Source: Phytoactinopolyspora mesophila (GTDB lineage Bacteria > Actinomycetota > Actinomycetes > Jiangellales > Jiangellaceae). From it: a stretch of 64,000 bases of DNA. The translations under genes and the position numbers were made by a program. Numbering within the stretch: position 1 is the first letter of the stretch; each line of letters starts with the position of its first letter. This document shows positions 8,699 to 18,156 of the stretch, piece by piece. The stretch spans positions 769,983 to 833,982 of the forward strand of contig NZ_WLZY01000002.1 in assembly GCF_010122465.1 (NCBI RefSeq), written 5' to 3'. The notes under the pieces were generated by a model, which was not told where the DNA came from, did no database searches, and was given only the letters and a program-made list of their open reading frames with translations.

Positions 8699-9379
8699 AT
8701 CAGCGTCGAGCCCCGTATCAATGACCGGATCCGGGTACCGGAAGTCCGGCTCGTCGGCCCCAATGGAGAGCAGGTCGGCATCGTACGTATCGAAGACGCT
8801 TTGCGTCTCGCTGCGGAGGCTGAACTCGACCTGGTTGAGGTCGCGCCGAGCGCCCGGCCGCCAGTGGCCAAGCTCATGGACTACGGCAAGTACAAGTACG
8901 AGTCCGCGATGAAAGCGCGCGAGGCTCGTAGAAACCAGTCGCATGTCCTGATCAAGGAGCAGAAGCTCCGGCCGAAGATCGACACACATGACTACGAGAC
9001 CAAGAAGCGCAACGTCGAGCGCTTTCTTGCCGAAGGCGACAAGGTCAAGGTCACGATCATGTTCCGTGGCCGGGAGCAGTCCCGTCCTGAGCTCGGCTTC
9101 CGGTTGCTGCAGCGGCTGGCATCCGACGTCGAGGAGCTCGGCTTCGTCGAGTCTTCGCCGAAGCAAGACGGCCGGAACATGGTGATGGTCCTGGGGCCGC
9201 ACAAGAAGAAGGCGGACGCCAAAGCCGAACGCGAAGCGGTCAAGGCTGAGCGGCAGGCCCAGCGCCAGGCCGACGAAGAGGCTGAGAGAGCTGAACGTGC
9301 CGCGGGCCGGGCAGCGGCGGAGAAAGAACGTTCCGACCGACCGGCTCGTGAACAGCCCACCGCCGAGAACGAAGAGTAG
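8699..9379 (+). CDS. infC: Translation initiation factor IF-3
   Basis: 226 residues when started at the non-canonical ATC at 8699. The choice rests on a perfect AGGAGG at 8688-8693, five bases upstream, and on the protein beginning (I)[17 protein letters not shown], exactly where actinobacterial IF-3 proteins begin; no ATG, GTG or TTG is usable there. Rare start codons on infC allow IF-3 to repress its own translation. The N-domain (about 8-75), linker and C-domain (about 85-172, with [15 protein letters not shown]) are intact, and a Lys/Arg/Glu/Ala-rich tail of ~50 residues follows. IF-3 binds the 30S subunit and checks the initiator tRNA and start codon. First gene of infC-rpmI-rplT. Confidence 0.95.
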   Translation: MSVEPRINDRIRVPEVRLVGPNGEQVGIVRIEDALRLAAEAELDLVEVAPSARPPVAKLMDYGKYKYESAMKAREARRNQSHVLIKEQKLRPKIDTHDYETKKRNVERFLAEGDKVKVTIMFRGREQSRPELGFRLLQRLASDVEELGFVESSPKQDGRNMVMVLGPHKKKADAKAEREAVKAERQAQRQADEEAERAERAAGRAAAEKERSDRPAREQPTAENEE

Positions 9380-9393
9380 AGGAGCACGGCACC

Positions 9394-9588
9394 ATGCCGA
9401 AGAACAAGACACACAGCGGTGCGCGCAAGCGGTTCCGTGTCACTGGCACCGGGAAGATCCGGCGTCAGCGCGCCAACCGGCGGCACTACCTCGAGCACAA
9501 GAGCACCTCCCTTACTCGTCGGCTCGACGGCACCACCGAGGTCGCCAAGGCCGACGAGAAGCGGGTCAAGAAGCTGCTCGGTAAGTGA
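9394..9588 (+). CDS. rpmI: 50S ribosomal protein L35
   Basis: 64-residue, strongly basic protein beginning [21 protein letters not shown], the L35 signature, and ending KRVKKLLGK. It lies 14 bases after infC with GAGGAGCACGGC-type ribosome binding sequence (GAGGAG at 9379-9384) and is followed by rplT after 74 bases. It is a structural protein of the large ribosomal subunit. The gene order infC-rpmI-rplT is nearly universal in bacteria. Confidence 0.97.
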   Translation: MPKNKTHSGARKRFRVTGTGKIRRQRANRRHYLEHKSTSLTRRLDGTTEVAKADEKRVKKLLGK

Positions 9589-9662
9589 ATCTCGTCAGCC
9601 AGGAATGTCGATGACCGTCCCGGTCTCGCGTAGGTAGAGGCCGGGCCAAGCAAGGAGAATCA

Positions 9663-10043
9663 GTGGCACGCGTGAAGCGGGCGGTCAACGCCCACAAGAA
9701 ACGCCGGGAGACCCTCGAGAAGGCCAGCGGTTACCGGGGGCAGCGCTCTCGTATGTACCGCAAGGCCAAGGAGCAGGTCACCCACTCCCTGGTGTACGCC
9801 TACCGGGACCGCAAGCAGCGCAAGGGCGACTTCCGGCAGCTGTGGATCACCAGGATCAATGCCGCCGCCCGCGCGGAAGGCTTGACCTACAACCGTTTCA
9901 TCCAGGGGCTGCGCCTGGCCGAGGTCGACGTCGATCGTAAGATCCTCGCGGATCTCGCGGTGAACGACCCCGCGGCCTTCAAGGCTCTGGTCGAGACCGC
10001 CCGGGCCGCTCTTCCGGCGGACCGGAACGCTCCCGCCGCCTGA
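9663..10043 (+). CDS. rplT: 50S ribosomal protein L20
   Basis: 126 residues beginning [19 protein letters not shown], with [16 protein letters not shown] and [10 protein letters not shown], all diagnostic of L20. The start is GTG at 9663, preceded by AAGGAGA. L20 binds 23S rRNA early in 50S assembly and in Firmicutes also represses its own operon through the infC leader; whether it acts on the leader described here is unknown. A strong hairpin terminator follows at 10107-10140. Confidence 0.97.
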   Translation: MARVKRAVNAHKKRRETLEKASGYRGQRSRMYRKAKEQVTHSLVYAYRDRKQRKGDFRQLWITRINAAARAEGLTYNRFIQGLRLAEVDVDRKILADLAVNDPAAFKALVETARAALPADRNAPAA

Positions 10044-10106
10044 ACGCGCAGTATCGATCCGCTGCGTCCGACGGCGCGATGCCGCTGATGGTCGGATTTG
10101 TGGTGC

Positions 10107-10140
10107 GAGGGGCCTGCTGGAAGACCGGCAGGCCCTCTTT
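10107..10140 (+). terminator. Intrinsic terminator after rplT
   Basis: GAGGGGCCTGCTGG (10107-10120) pairs with CCGGCAGGCCCTC (10125-10137) around a short AAGA loop, with a single bulge, and is followed by TTTC. It closes the infC-rpmI-rplT unit about 60 bases after the rplT stop. Confidence 0.8.
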
Positions 10141-10166
10141 CATGCCGCCACCGCAAGCCGCTCCTC

Positions 10167-10260
10167 GCTAAATGATCATGTTTGGTGGGTTTACCCGTGC
10201 TCTACCATGCCTGCAGGCCTGTTGATCCACGGGTAAACCCACCAAACATGATCATTTAGC
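10167..10260. repeat. Family C inverted repeat with perfect 33-bp arms
   Basis: Positions 10167-10199 and 10228-10260 are perfect 33-bp reverse complements, beginning GCTAAATGATCATG and containing TTTGGTGGGTTTACCCGTG. The 28-base loop contains CCTGCAGG. The element lies between the rplT terminator and the start of the rRNA methyltransferase gene, 25 bases before that start, so it is not needed to terminate rplT. A lone arm of the same sequence occurs at 11894-11916. Confidence 0.95.
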
Positions 10261-10285
10261 TAGAGCCGGAGAGAAGGGGCGAGCG

Positions 10286-11119
10286 GTGCTCACACAGCGC
10301 TCCGAGCGGGTACGGCAGGCACGTAAGCTCACTCGCCGGGCAGGCCGGGAGAAGACCGGACAGTTTCTCGCCGAAGGAGCGCAAGCGGTTCGTGAGGCGG
10401 TGCGAGCCGGCTCCGACCGCGTCATCGAGGTCTTCGTCACGCCGGCTGCGAAGGCACGTCACGCCGACATCGTCGATACAGCCGAGAGTGCTGGCGTCGG
10501 CGTTCATCTGGCCGACGACGACGCCCTGGCCGGCCTCTCCGAGACAGTCACGCCGCAGGGAATCGTGGCCGTGTGCCGTTCGCTTGCCGCCTCCGTCGAT
10601 GATGTGCCGTGGCTTGGACCGCCCGGCGCGCCAGGGGGGCGGCCGTCGTCGCCAGGATTGCTGGTCGCCGTGCTGGTCGAGGCGCAGGATCCGGGCAACG
10701 CAGGTACGGTGATCCGTTGCGCGGACGCGGCCGGAGCCGCGGCAGTGGTACTGACCTCCGGCTCGGTCGATCCGCAGTCGGGCAAGGCAGTGCGCGCCTC
10801 GGCCGGCAGTTTGTTCCATCTGCCCGTCGTGACCGGGGCGACCGCCGCGGTGGTCATTGACCGGCTGCGAGATGGCGGGTACACGGTGCTGGCCGCCGAC
10901 GGCACAGGCGTTCAGGACCTCGATGACGCCGAAGCCGCCGGTCTCCTCTCGCGACCGACGGCATGGCTCTTCGGCAACGAGGCGCGCGGGCTGTCCGACG
11001 ATGTCCTCGAACTGGCCGACCACGTGGTTCGCGTGCCGATCTATGGCCAGGCCGAGAGCCTCAACCTGGCGACGGCCGCTGCCGTCTGCCTTTATGCGTC
11101 CGCCCGCGCCCAACGCTAG
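10286..11119 (+). CDS. TrmH/SpoU-family rRNA 2'-O-methyltransferase
   Basis: 277 residues with the three SpoU (SPOUT, knotted-fold) motifs: motif 1 QDPGNAGTVIRCADAAGA (about 135-152), motif 2 AWLFGNEARGLSDDV and motif 3 VRVPIYGQAESLNLATAAAV. The N-terminal ~100 residues form the RNA-substrate-binding domain (KLTRRAGREKTGQFLAEGAQAV is split by my quotation limit but is clearly present). The enzyme transfers a methyl group from S-adenosylmethionine to a ribose in rRNA or tRNA; the exact nucleotide is not predictable here. Start GTG 10286 has GAGAAGG a few bases upstream. Location between rplT and pheS is the standard actinobacterial arrangement. Confidence 0.9.
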   Translation: MLTQRSERVRQARKLTRRAGREKTGQFLAEGAQAVREAVRAGSDRVIEVFVTPAAKARHADIVDTAESAGVGVHLADDDALAGLSETVTPQGIVAVCRSLAASVDDVPWLGPPGAPGGRPSSPGLLVAVLVEAQDPGNAGTVIRCADAAGAAAVVLTSGSVDPQSGKAVRASAGSLFHLPVVTGATAAVVIDRLRDGGYTVLAADGTGVQDLDDAEAAGLLSRPTAWLFGNEARGLSDDVLELADHVVRVPIYGQAESLNLATAAAVCLYASARAQR

Positions 11120-11140
11120 GCGATTCGCCCCGCCAAGTTC

Positions 11141-11261
11141 GGGGCTCCGGCAGATGGAGTCTCTCCTCGCCCAGCAGACTCGGTCGGAGAGGGGCTTCGC
11201 CCATCGGCCTCCCTCGCTGATGCCCACCACGCCATGGAGAGACTCCATCTGCCGGAACCCC
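11141..11261. repeat. Family E inverted repeat, copy 1 (121 bp)
   Basis: Arms of 26 bp with one mismatch lie at 11141-11166 and 11236-11261; their core is CCGGCAGATGGAGTCTCTCC and its complement. The interior (about 69 bp) is partly shared with the second copy at 45735-45826, including CCACGCCATGGAGAG, so the whole unit rather than just its ends was copied. This looks like a small non-autonomous mobile element more than a terminator. Confidence 0.9.
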
Positions 11262-11273
11262 TAGTGCAACCCC

Positions 11274-11285
11274 TAGGCTGGCCGG
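11274..11285 (+). promoter_or_regulatory. -10 box of a probable leaderless promoter
   Basis: TAGGCT at 11274-11279 is followed by six bases and then the ATG at 11286, with no ribosome binding site between. This spacing places the transcript start at the A of the start codon. No convincing -35 box is seen because the Family E arm ends at 11261. Confidence 0.5.
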
Positions 11286-11747
11286 ATGCCGAACATTGCC
11301 ACGAACACAACGGTTGATCTCGACGGCTTGCTGGACTTCATCAGGCCTCGTCACCATGCGATCCTGCTCACCGTCCGGGCCGACGGCACGCCGCAGGCCT
11401 CGCCGGTGACGTGCGGCGTGGACGACGCCGGCCGGATCGTCGTCTCGACGTATCCGGACCGGGCCAAGGCGGTGAACGCCCGGCGCACACCGCGGGCGAG
11501 CGTCGTCGTTCTGTCCGATGACTTCGGTGGCGCGTGGGTACAGATCGATGGAGCCGCCGAGGTGCTCGACATGCCCGACGCTCTGGAGCCGCTGGTCGAG
11601 TACTTCCGCAACATCTCCGGCGAGCATCCGGACTGGGACGAGTACCGCGAGGCCATGCGGCGACAGGACAAGTCGTTGATCAGAGTCATTCCGAAGCGTT
11701 GGGGCCCGATCGCTACGGGAGGTTTCCCCGCTCACCTCGCGGGTTGA
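11286..11747 (+). CDS. PPOX-class oxidoreductase, probably F420- or flavin-dependent
   Basis: 153 residues with the split-barrel fold of the pyridoxamine-phosphate-oxidase-like superfamily: HHAILLTVRADGTPQASPVTCGVDDAGRIVVSTYPDRAKAVN at the N-terminus (described, not continuous in quotation) and WVQIDGAAEVLD in the middle. The pattern of one short strand pair followed by KAVNARRTPRASVVVL is typical of the actinobacterial F420-dependent group. It would bind a flavin-type cofactor in the cytoplasm; the substrate is unknown. Start ATG 11286 appears leaderless. No neighbour is functionally linked. Confidence 0.75.
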   Translation: MPNIATNTTVDLDGLLDFIRPRHHAILLTVRADGTPQASPVTCGVDDAGRIVVSTYPDRAKAVNARRTPRASVVVLSDDFGGAWVQIDGAAEVLDMPDALEPLVEYFRNISGEHPDWDEYREAMRRQDKSLIRVIPKRWGPIATGGFPAHLAG

Positions 11748-11893
11748 TCCGCCGCAGGCCGGAAGTGTGGGGTGGGTGACTGGGCGGTTGGCTGGCGGAC
11801 GAGTCCCTGTACGCGGGATCTGCGCCGTCGAGCCGGAGCGTTACCACGGCTTCTCCAGGGTCGAAGGGTCCGCAGCCATGGTGACGCATGAGG

Positions 11894-11916
11894 AAACCCA
11901 CCAAACATGATCATTT
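11894..11916. repeat. Solo arm of the Family C repeat
   Basis: Twenty-three bases (starting AAACCCACCAAACATG) are identical to the inner part of the right arm at 10228-10260, without a partner arm nearby. It looks like the remnant of a second copy that lost half of its inverted repeat. Confidence 0.85.
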
Positions 11917-12093
11917 GGGGGTTGTTGCGACACGCGTGGGTAGAAGTCGAGGGAGATCGCTGTGGGCGGTTTTCGGAGCTGTTGGGGTGAGCGACCCCGG
12001 GCCGCTTCATGAGTGGAGGGCCGCCAAGTTATGGAAGGCCGGCGTGGTCCTGGACTGGACTGGTGCTCCGATCACGTGGGTGGCTGTTTCTGG

Positions 12094-12400
12094 CACGACG
12101 ATCTTCACGACCATCGCGCCAGGGGCTGGCGCCGGGCGTTGTACCCACGACGATCTTCACGACCACCCCGCCACGGCTGGCTGCGCGGCTGTGGGGTCGG
12201 TGTCACCGATTGTGAAGATTGCCGTGTGACGCAGGGCCGGTGTATCTCCGTTGGCGGGGTGGTCGTGAAGATCGTCGTGTGAGCATGGGCCGCTCGTCGG
12301 GGCGTATTCGTGGTCGCGGAGATTGTCGTGCCAGAGAATGCCGCTGTGGGCCGTTGGGAGTCACACGACTGTGTGCACACCTGCCGTGAAGATCGTCGTG
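12094..12400. repeat. Family K: six 19-bp repeats, two forward and four inverted
   Basis: Copies of CACGACGATCTTCACGACC occur at 12094-12112 and 12146-12164; reverse-complement copies occur at 12208-12226 (four mismatches), 12261-12279 (perfect), 12312-12330 (three mismatches) and 12382-12400 (two mismatches). Spacings are 50-70 bp. Copies at 12146 and 12261 could form a perfect 19-bp stem. It is not CRISPR: the units are not all in one orientation, the spacing varies and no cas gene is near. Confidence 0.85.
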
Positions 12401-12617
12401 GGGATCACGACGGTCGCGGGCGGGCGGAGTGGCTCTGGCAGGCACAGCGGGCACTGACGCCCTAACCGCAGGGACAAGCTCGGGGCGCCTTCAGCCGTCA
12501 CGCTTCCCCGGGGACGCACAAGGCGCGACGCCACCCATAGGCACGGCGGAAGCGCCTCATTTAGGGGACGGGTGGCGGAACTGGGCTGGAAGCGACGAGC
12601 CGACGGGCGGCGTACCC

Positions 12618-13788
<1,171 letters not shown>

Positions 13789-13789
<1 letters not shown>

Positions 13790-16329
13790 TGCGCGTCCCC
13801 CTGTCCTGGCTGCGCGAGTACGTGGACCTGCCGGCGGACGTGTCCGGCCGCGACGTCGCGGATCGTCTCATCCGGGCCGGTCTCGAAGTCGAGACGGTCG
13901 AGGAGGCCGGTGCCGACGTCACCGGCCCCCTGGTGCTGGGTCGGGTGCTCGAATTCAGCGAAGAGACGCACAAGAACGGCAAGACCATCCGCTGGTGCGC
14001 CGTGGACGTCGGGCCGGAGCACAACGCCGACCGGAGCGGCGAGGGCGCGGCGTCGCCGTCTCGCGGCATTGTGTGCGGTGCGCGTAACTTCGAGGCCGGC
14101 GACCTCGTGGTGGTCTGCTTGCCCGGAGCGGTGCTGCCGGGCGGGTTCGCCATCACCGCGCGCAAAACCTACGGCCACGTCTCCGACGGCATGATCTGCT
14201 CGGAGCGCGAGCTCGGTCTCGGTGACGATCACGCCGGCATCATGGTGCTCGATCCCGACGCCGGGAGTCCGGGCGACGACGCCGGGCCCATCCTGTACCT
14301 GCGCGACGACGTTCTGGACATCGCCGTGACCCCGGACCGCGGATACTGCCTGTCCGTGCGCGGCGTCGCCCGGGAGGCTGCGACCGCCTACGGCGTGGAG
14401 TTCCGCGACCCGGGCGAGCTGTCCAACATTGCCGGGACCATGGACACCAGCGGGCTGGCCGATGGTCCCGGCGACTACCCCGTGCGCGTTGAGGATCCTG
14501 AGCGCTGCCCGGTGTTCGTCACCCGCACCGTCACCGGTTTTGACCCCACAGCCCCGAGTCCGCGTTGGCTCCGCCGGCGTGTACAGCTCGCGGGCATGCG
14601 GCCCATCTCGCTGGCGGTCGACATCACCAACTACGTCATGCTCGAACTCGGCCAGCCGATCCACGGATACGACCGCGACCAGCTCGCCGGGACCATCGTG
14701 GTGCGGCGGGCCGACGATGGCGAGAAACTCACCACCCTCGACGGTGTGGTTCGCACGCTCGACGAAGATGACCTGCTCATCACCGACGACTCCGGGCCGA
14801 TCGGCCTGGCCGGCGTCATGGGTGGAGGCACCACCGAACTCGGTGCGAACACCAGCTCCGTGGTCATCGAGGCCGCAAATTTCGAGCCCACCGGTGTTGC
14901 CCGCACGGCCCGCCGGCACAAGCTACCCAGTGAGGCGTCGCGTCGCTTCGAGCGCGGCGTCGACCCGCAGCTGCCGGTGGTCGCGGCCACCCGGGTGGCA
15001 CAGCTGCTCGTCGAGCTGGGGGGTGCGACGGTTGAGCCAGGCGTAACGCTGGTGGGCAGCGCTCCGGCGCCGGCACCGGTCGACATTGCCGCTGATCTGC
15101 CGGCCCGCGTCGTCGGCGTGGAGTATGCGCCGGGCGAGGTCAACCGGCTGCTGACGGCCGTCGGCGCGGACGTGGTCGCCGCCGGCTCCGATCGGCTCCG
15201 GGTGACACCGCCGTCCTGGCGGCCCGATCTCACCGACCCGTTCGACCTCGTGGAGGAGGTCGCCCGGTTGCACGGGTACGACGCGGTCCCGTCGGTGTTG
15301 CCCGTCGCCCCGCCCGGGCGGGGCATCACCTTCCGGCAGCGGCTGCACCGGCGGATCGAGCGGGCGGTGGCGTCGGCCGGTTTTGTCGAGGCGCCGTCGT
15401 ACCCGTTCGTAGGCGAGGCGGAGTTCGACGCACTCGGATTCCCCGCCGATGACGCCCGCAGGCGGGCCACGCGCCTGGCCAATCGGATCTCCGATGAGCA
15501 GCCGCTGCTGCGGACCACGTTGCTGCCCGGTTTGCTGGCCAGCCTGCGCCGCAACGTCGGGCGCGGCGCCGTCGACGTCGCGATCTACGAGGCCGGCCTG
15601 GTGTTTCTGCCCAAGCCGGGGGAGGCTGAGCCGCCACCGAGGCTGCCGGTGGAGCGCCGGCCCAGCGAGGACGAATTGGCGGCGCTCGAGGCCGCGTTGC
15701 CGGATCAGCCGCGGCGACTCGCGGTAGCCCTGTGCGGTGATCGTGAGCGGGCCGGTTGGTGGGGTCCGGGCCGGTCGTCTTCGTGGGCCGATGCGATCGA
15801 GGCGGCGCGCGTCGTCGCTGGCGCCGCCGGCGTGACGCTGCGCGTCGAACAGGCCGAAGCCGCGCCGTGGCACCCGGGCCGGTGCGCGGCGTTGTACGAC
15901 GGAACGACGCTCGTCGGGCACGCCGGTGAGCTGCACCCTCGTGTCGTGCAAGCGCTGGGTTTGCCGGCGCGGACGTCGGCGATGGAAATCGAACTCGACG
16001 GCTTGAGCGCTACGGACGATCCCGTCCCGGCGCCGGCGGTGTCGACGTTCCCGGTCGCCACCCAGGACGTGGCGCTTGTGGTCGACGTGGCGGTGCCCGC
16101 AGCGGACGTCGAGTCGGCACTGCGCGAAGGCGCCGGCGAGCTGCTCGAATCGGTCCGGCAGTTCGACGTCTACAGCGGCGCCCAAGTGGGGGAGGGGCGT
16201 AAGTCGCTGGCCTACGCACTGCGGTTCCGGGCACCGGATCGCACCCTCACGGTTGAGGAGACGACGGCGGCGCGAGACGCGGCCGTCGCCGTGGCGGCCG
16301 AACGCACCGGTGCGACGCTGCGCGGCTGA
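13789..16329 (+). CDS. pheT: Phenylalanyl-tRNA synthetase beta subunit
   Basis: 846 residues, normal for the family. Domains in order: N-terminal B1 with the EMAP-like tRNA-binding fold (about 40-155), B3/B4 editing domain (about 210-370, with [15 protein letters not shown] and GVMGGGTTE), B5 DNA-binding-like domain (about 415-490), synthetase-like core, and the C-terminal anticodon-binding FDX-ACB domain (about 755-846, [13 protein letters not shown] at its start). The beta subunit binds and proofreads tRNA-Phe. The start codon overlaps the pheS stop. The next gene begins four bases after its stop, so it may be cotranscribed. Confidence 0.96.
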
Positions 16330-16332
16330 GCC

Positions 16333-17214
16333 TTGCGACGCCGGGAGTTCCTAATCGGTAGTGCGGCGCTGGCCGTGTTGCCGGCGTGCGGCGCGGACAG
16401 CGCTGGCCGTGGCCCAACCGCCGGTGCGCGCGAGACGATGCGCCCGTCGCAACCGCCCAGCACAGGGGGTGCAGCGAGCCCGGCCGAGGCGACGACGCCG
16501 CCCACCGCGACCGCCCATGACATCGACCCGGCGGACTATCCGTCGTCCGCGGCCGAGTGGGGTGAACACGTCGCGGGCGTGCGCACCAGGCTCGACACCG
16601 ACGACACCGTCGTCGCCCTGACCTTCGACGCATGCGGCGGCGATTCCGGCAGCGGGTATGACGCCGACCTGATCGACTTCTTGCTGACCGAGGAGATCCC
16701 GGCCACGCTGTTTTTCAATCTGCGCTGGATCGAGGCGAACGAGCGGGCCTTCACCCGCCTCGCTGCCGAGCCGCTGTTCGAGATCGCCAATCACGGCACC
16801 GAGCACCGGCCGCTGTCAGTGACCGGGCAGAGCGCCTACGGCGTGACGGGTACAGCCGGGCCGGCCGACGTCGTGGACGAGATCATGGTCAACCAGGAGG
16901 CGATTCATCAGCTGAGCGGGCACTGGCCGGCGTGGTTGCGCTCTGGCACGGCCTACTACGACGAGGTCGCCGTGCGGATCGCGCAAGATCTCGGCTTCGA
17001 GGTGGTCAACTACGACGTGCTCGGCGATGCCGGCGCGACCTTCAGCGCAGAGCAGGTCAGCGCGGCGCTGACCGCAGCGCAGCCCGGATCGGTGGCCTTG
17101 CTGCACATGAACCATCCAGGGAGCGGCACGGCCGAAGGGGTTGCGAGGGCCGTCCCGGAGCTGCGTGCACGCGGGTTCGAATTCGCCCGTCTCGGTGATC
17201 ATGGAGTAGCGTGA
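16333..17214 (+). CDS. Lipoprotein polysaccharide deacetylase (NodB homology)
   Basis: 293 residues from TTG 16333, the only start that keeps the signal sequence. The N-terminus LRRREFLIGSAALAVLPAC combines a twin-arginine motif with a lipobox cysteine, so export through Tat and lipid anchoring is expected. A Thr/Pro/Ala-rich linker (about 22-65) precedes the NodB domain: TFDACGG carries the first metal/catalytic Asp, NHGTEHRPLS the His pair, and LLHMNHPG the C-terminal His. Such enzymes remove N- or O-acetyl groups from peptidoglycan or polysaccharides at the cell surface. It starts four bases after the pheT stop, but has no functional link with tRNA charging. Confidence 0.82.
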   Translation: MRRREFLIGSAALAVLPACGADSAGRGPTAGARETMRPSQPPSTGGAASPAEATTPPTATAHDIDPADYPSSAAEWGEHVAGVRTRLDTDDTVVALTFDACGGDSGSGYDADLIDFLLTEEIPATLFFNLRWIEANERAFTRLAAEPLFEIANHGTEHRPLSVTGQSAYGVTGTAGPADVVDEIMVNQEAIHQLSGHWPAWLRSGTAYYDEVAVRIAQDLGFEVVNYDVLGDAGATFSAEQVSAALTAAQPGSVALLHMNHPGSGTAEGVARAVPELRARGFEFARLGDHGVA

Positions 17215-17234
17215 GCGCGCCACACTAGTAGGTT

Positions 17235-17278
17235 GCGTCCTGCGGAGTGACGCCTCCGACGCTCGGTGTGCAGGACGC
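17235..17278. repeat. Family D 44-bp element, copy D1
   Basis: Ends are GCGTCCTGC (17235-17243) and its complement GCAGGACGC (17270-17278); the interior reads like the other copies (GTGA-GCCTC-GACGCTCGG). It lies between the deacetylase and the short-chain dehydrogenase genes, which are transcribed in the same direction. Confidence 0.92.
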
Positions 17279-17300
17279 TAGGTGAGGAAGGACCACGGCG

Positions 17301-18110
17301 ATGACAGCACCATGTGAGAGGGCGCTGATCACCGGCGCCAGCCGGGGGATCGGTCGGGAGCTGGCCGTGGGATTGGCCGAGCGTGGCCTGGCGGTGGGTC
17401 TGCTCGCCCGCGACCCCGGCGCCTTGGACCAGGTCGCCGGCGAGTGCCGTGCACACGGAGTGCCCGTGGCGGTGGCGGCCGCTGACGTCGTCGACCGCGA
17501 TGCCGTCGGCACAGCTGTCCGTGCGGTGAATGACGCGCTGGGAGGCATCGACCTGCTGATCAACAACGCCGGCGTGATCGAGCGCACGGATCAGGACTTC
17601 CTCCAGACCAGCATCGACGAGACCTGGCGGGTCGTCGAGGTCAACGTCTTGGGGCCGATGCTCGTGACACACACCGTGTTGCCGCTGATGCTCCGGGCGG
17701 ACGGCGGACGCGTCGTGAACCTCAACAGTGGCGCCGGGTACAAGGCGATGGCGTCGTACACGGGTTATGCGGTGAGCAAGGGCGCACTGGCCCGGCTCAC
17801 CACGCAGCTGGACGCGCAGTTCCGGGACCAGGGCGTCTACGCTTTCGACGTCGCACCTGGTCATGTCAAGACCGAGATGACTACCCCCATGCCCATGCAC
17901 GCCGGGCGCACCGACTGGACGCCGCCGGAGGTGGTCGTCGAACTGGTCGCGGGGATCGGGGAGGGCCGGCTCGACGAACTTGCCGGACGGTACTTCCGGG
18001 CCGGGGCCGACACCGTCGAGTCGCTGACGGCGCGGCGTGGGGAGATCATCGAGCAGCACGCCCGCGTGCTCGACCTCGCACTCATCAACACCAACGACCC
18101 CCTCCGCTGA
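17301..18110 (+). CDS. Short-chain dehydrogenase/reductase (SDR)
   Basis: 269 residues. The Rossmann cofactor motif TGASRGIG is near residue 11, LINNAGVI near 88, and the catalytic Ser-Tyr-Lys set is present (NLNSGAGYKAMASYTGYAVSKG, split here by description: Ser about 142, YxxxK at YAVSK). The classical SDR subfamily uses NAD(H) or NADP(H) to oxidise or reduce an alcohol/ketone in the cytoplasm; substrate unknown. The stop codon TGA (18108-18110) is the outer edge of an inverted repeat shared with the convergent MFS gene. GAGGAAGG lies about ten bases before the ATG. Confidence 0.87.
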   Translation: MTAPCERALITGASRGIGRELAVGLAERGLAVGLLARDPGALDQVAGECRAHGVPVAVAAADVVDRDAVGTAVRAVNDALGGIDLLINNAGVIERTDQDFLQTSIDETWRVVEVNVLGPMLVTHTVLPLMLRADGGRVVNLNSGAGYKAMASYTGYAVSKGALARLTTQLDAQFRDQGVYAFDVAPGHVKTEMTTPMPMHAGRTDWTPPEVVVELVAGIGEGRLDELAGRYFRAGADTVESLTARRGEIIEQHARVLDLALINTNDPLR

Positions 18111-18156
18111 TCATGAACACTAGGTGACCATATTGGTTACTAGGTGTTCATGATCA
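18108..18156. repeat. Family G inverted repeat spanning exactly from stop codon to stop codon
   Basis: TGATCATGAACAC at 18108-18120 pairs with GTGTTCATGATCA at 18144-18156; the interior continues the symmetry imperfectly through TAGGTGACCA/TGGTTACTAG. The first three bases are the stop of the SDR gene, and the last three, read on the minus strand, are the TGA of the convergent MFS gene. It could act as a bidirectional terminator, although there is no T-run. Confidence 0.92.

Noticed and set aside
10286..11248. Long minus-strand frames across the rRNA methyltransferase gene
   Set aside because: High GC content generates antisense open frames; the + strand product has the complete SpoU motifs.
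12094..12400. Possible CRISPR array upstream of pheS
   Set aside because: Repeats are 19 bp, in both orientations, with variable spacing and mismatches, and no cas gene is present.
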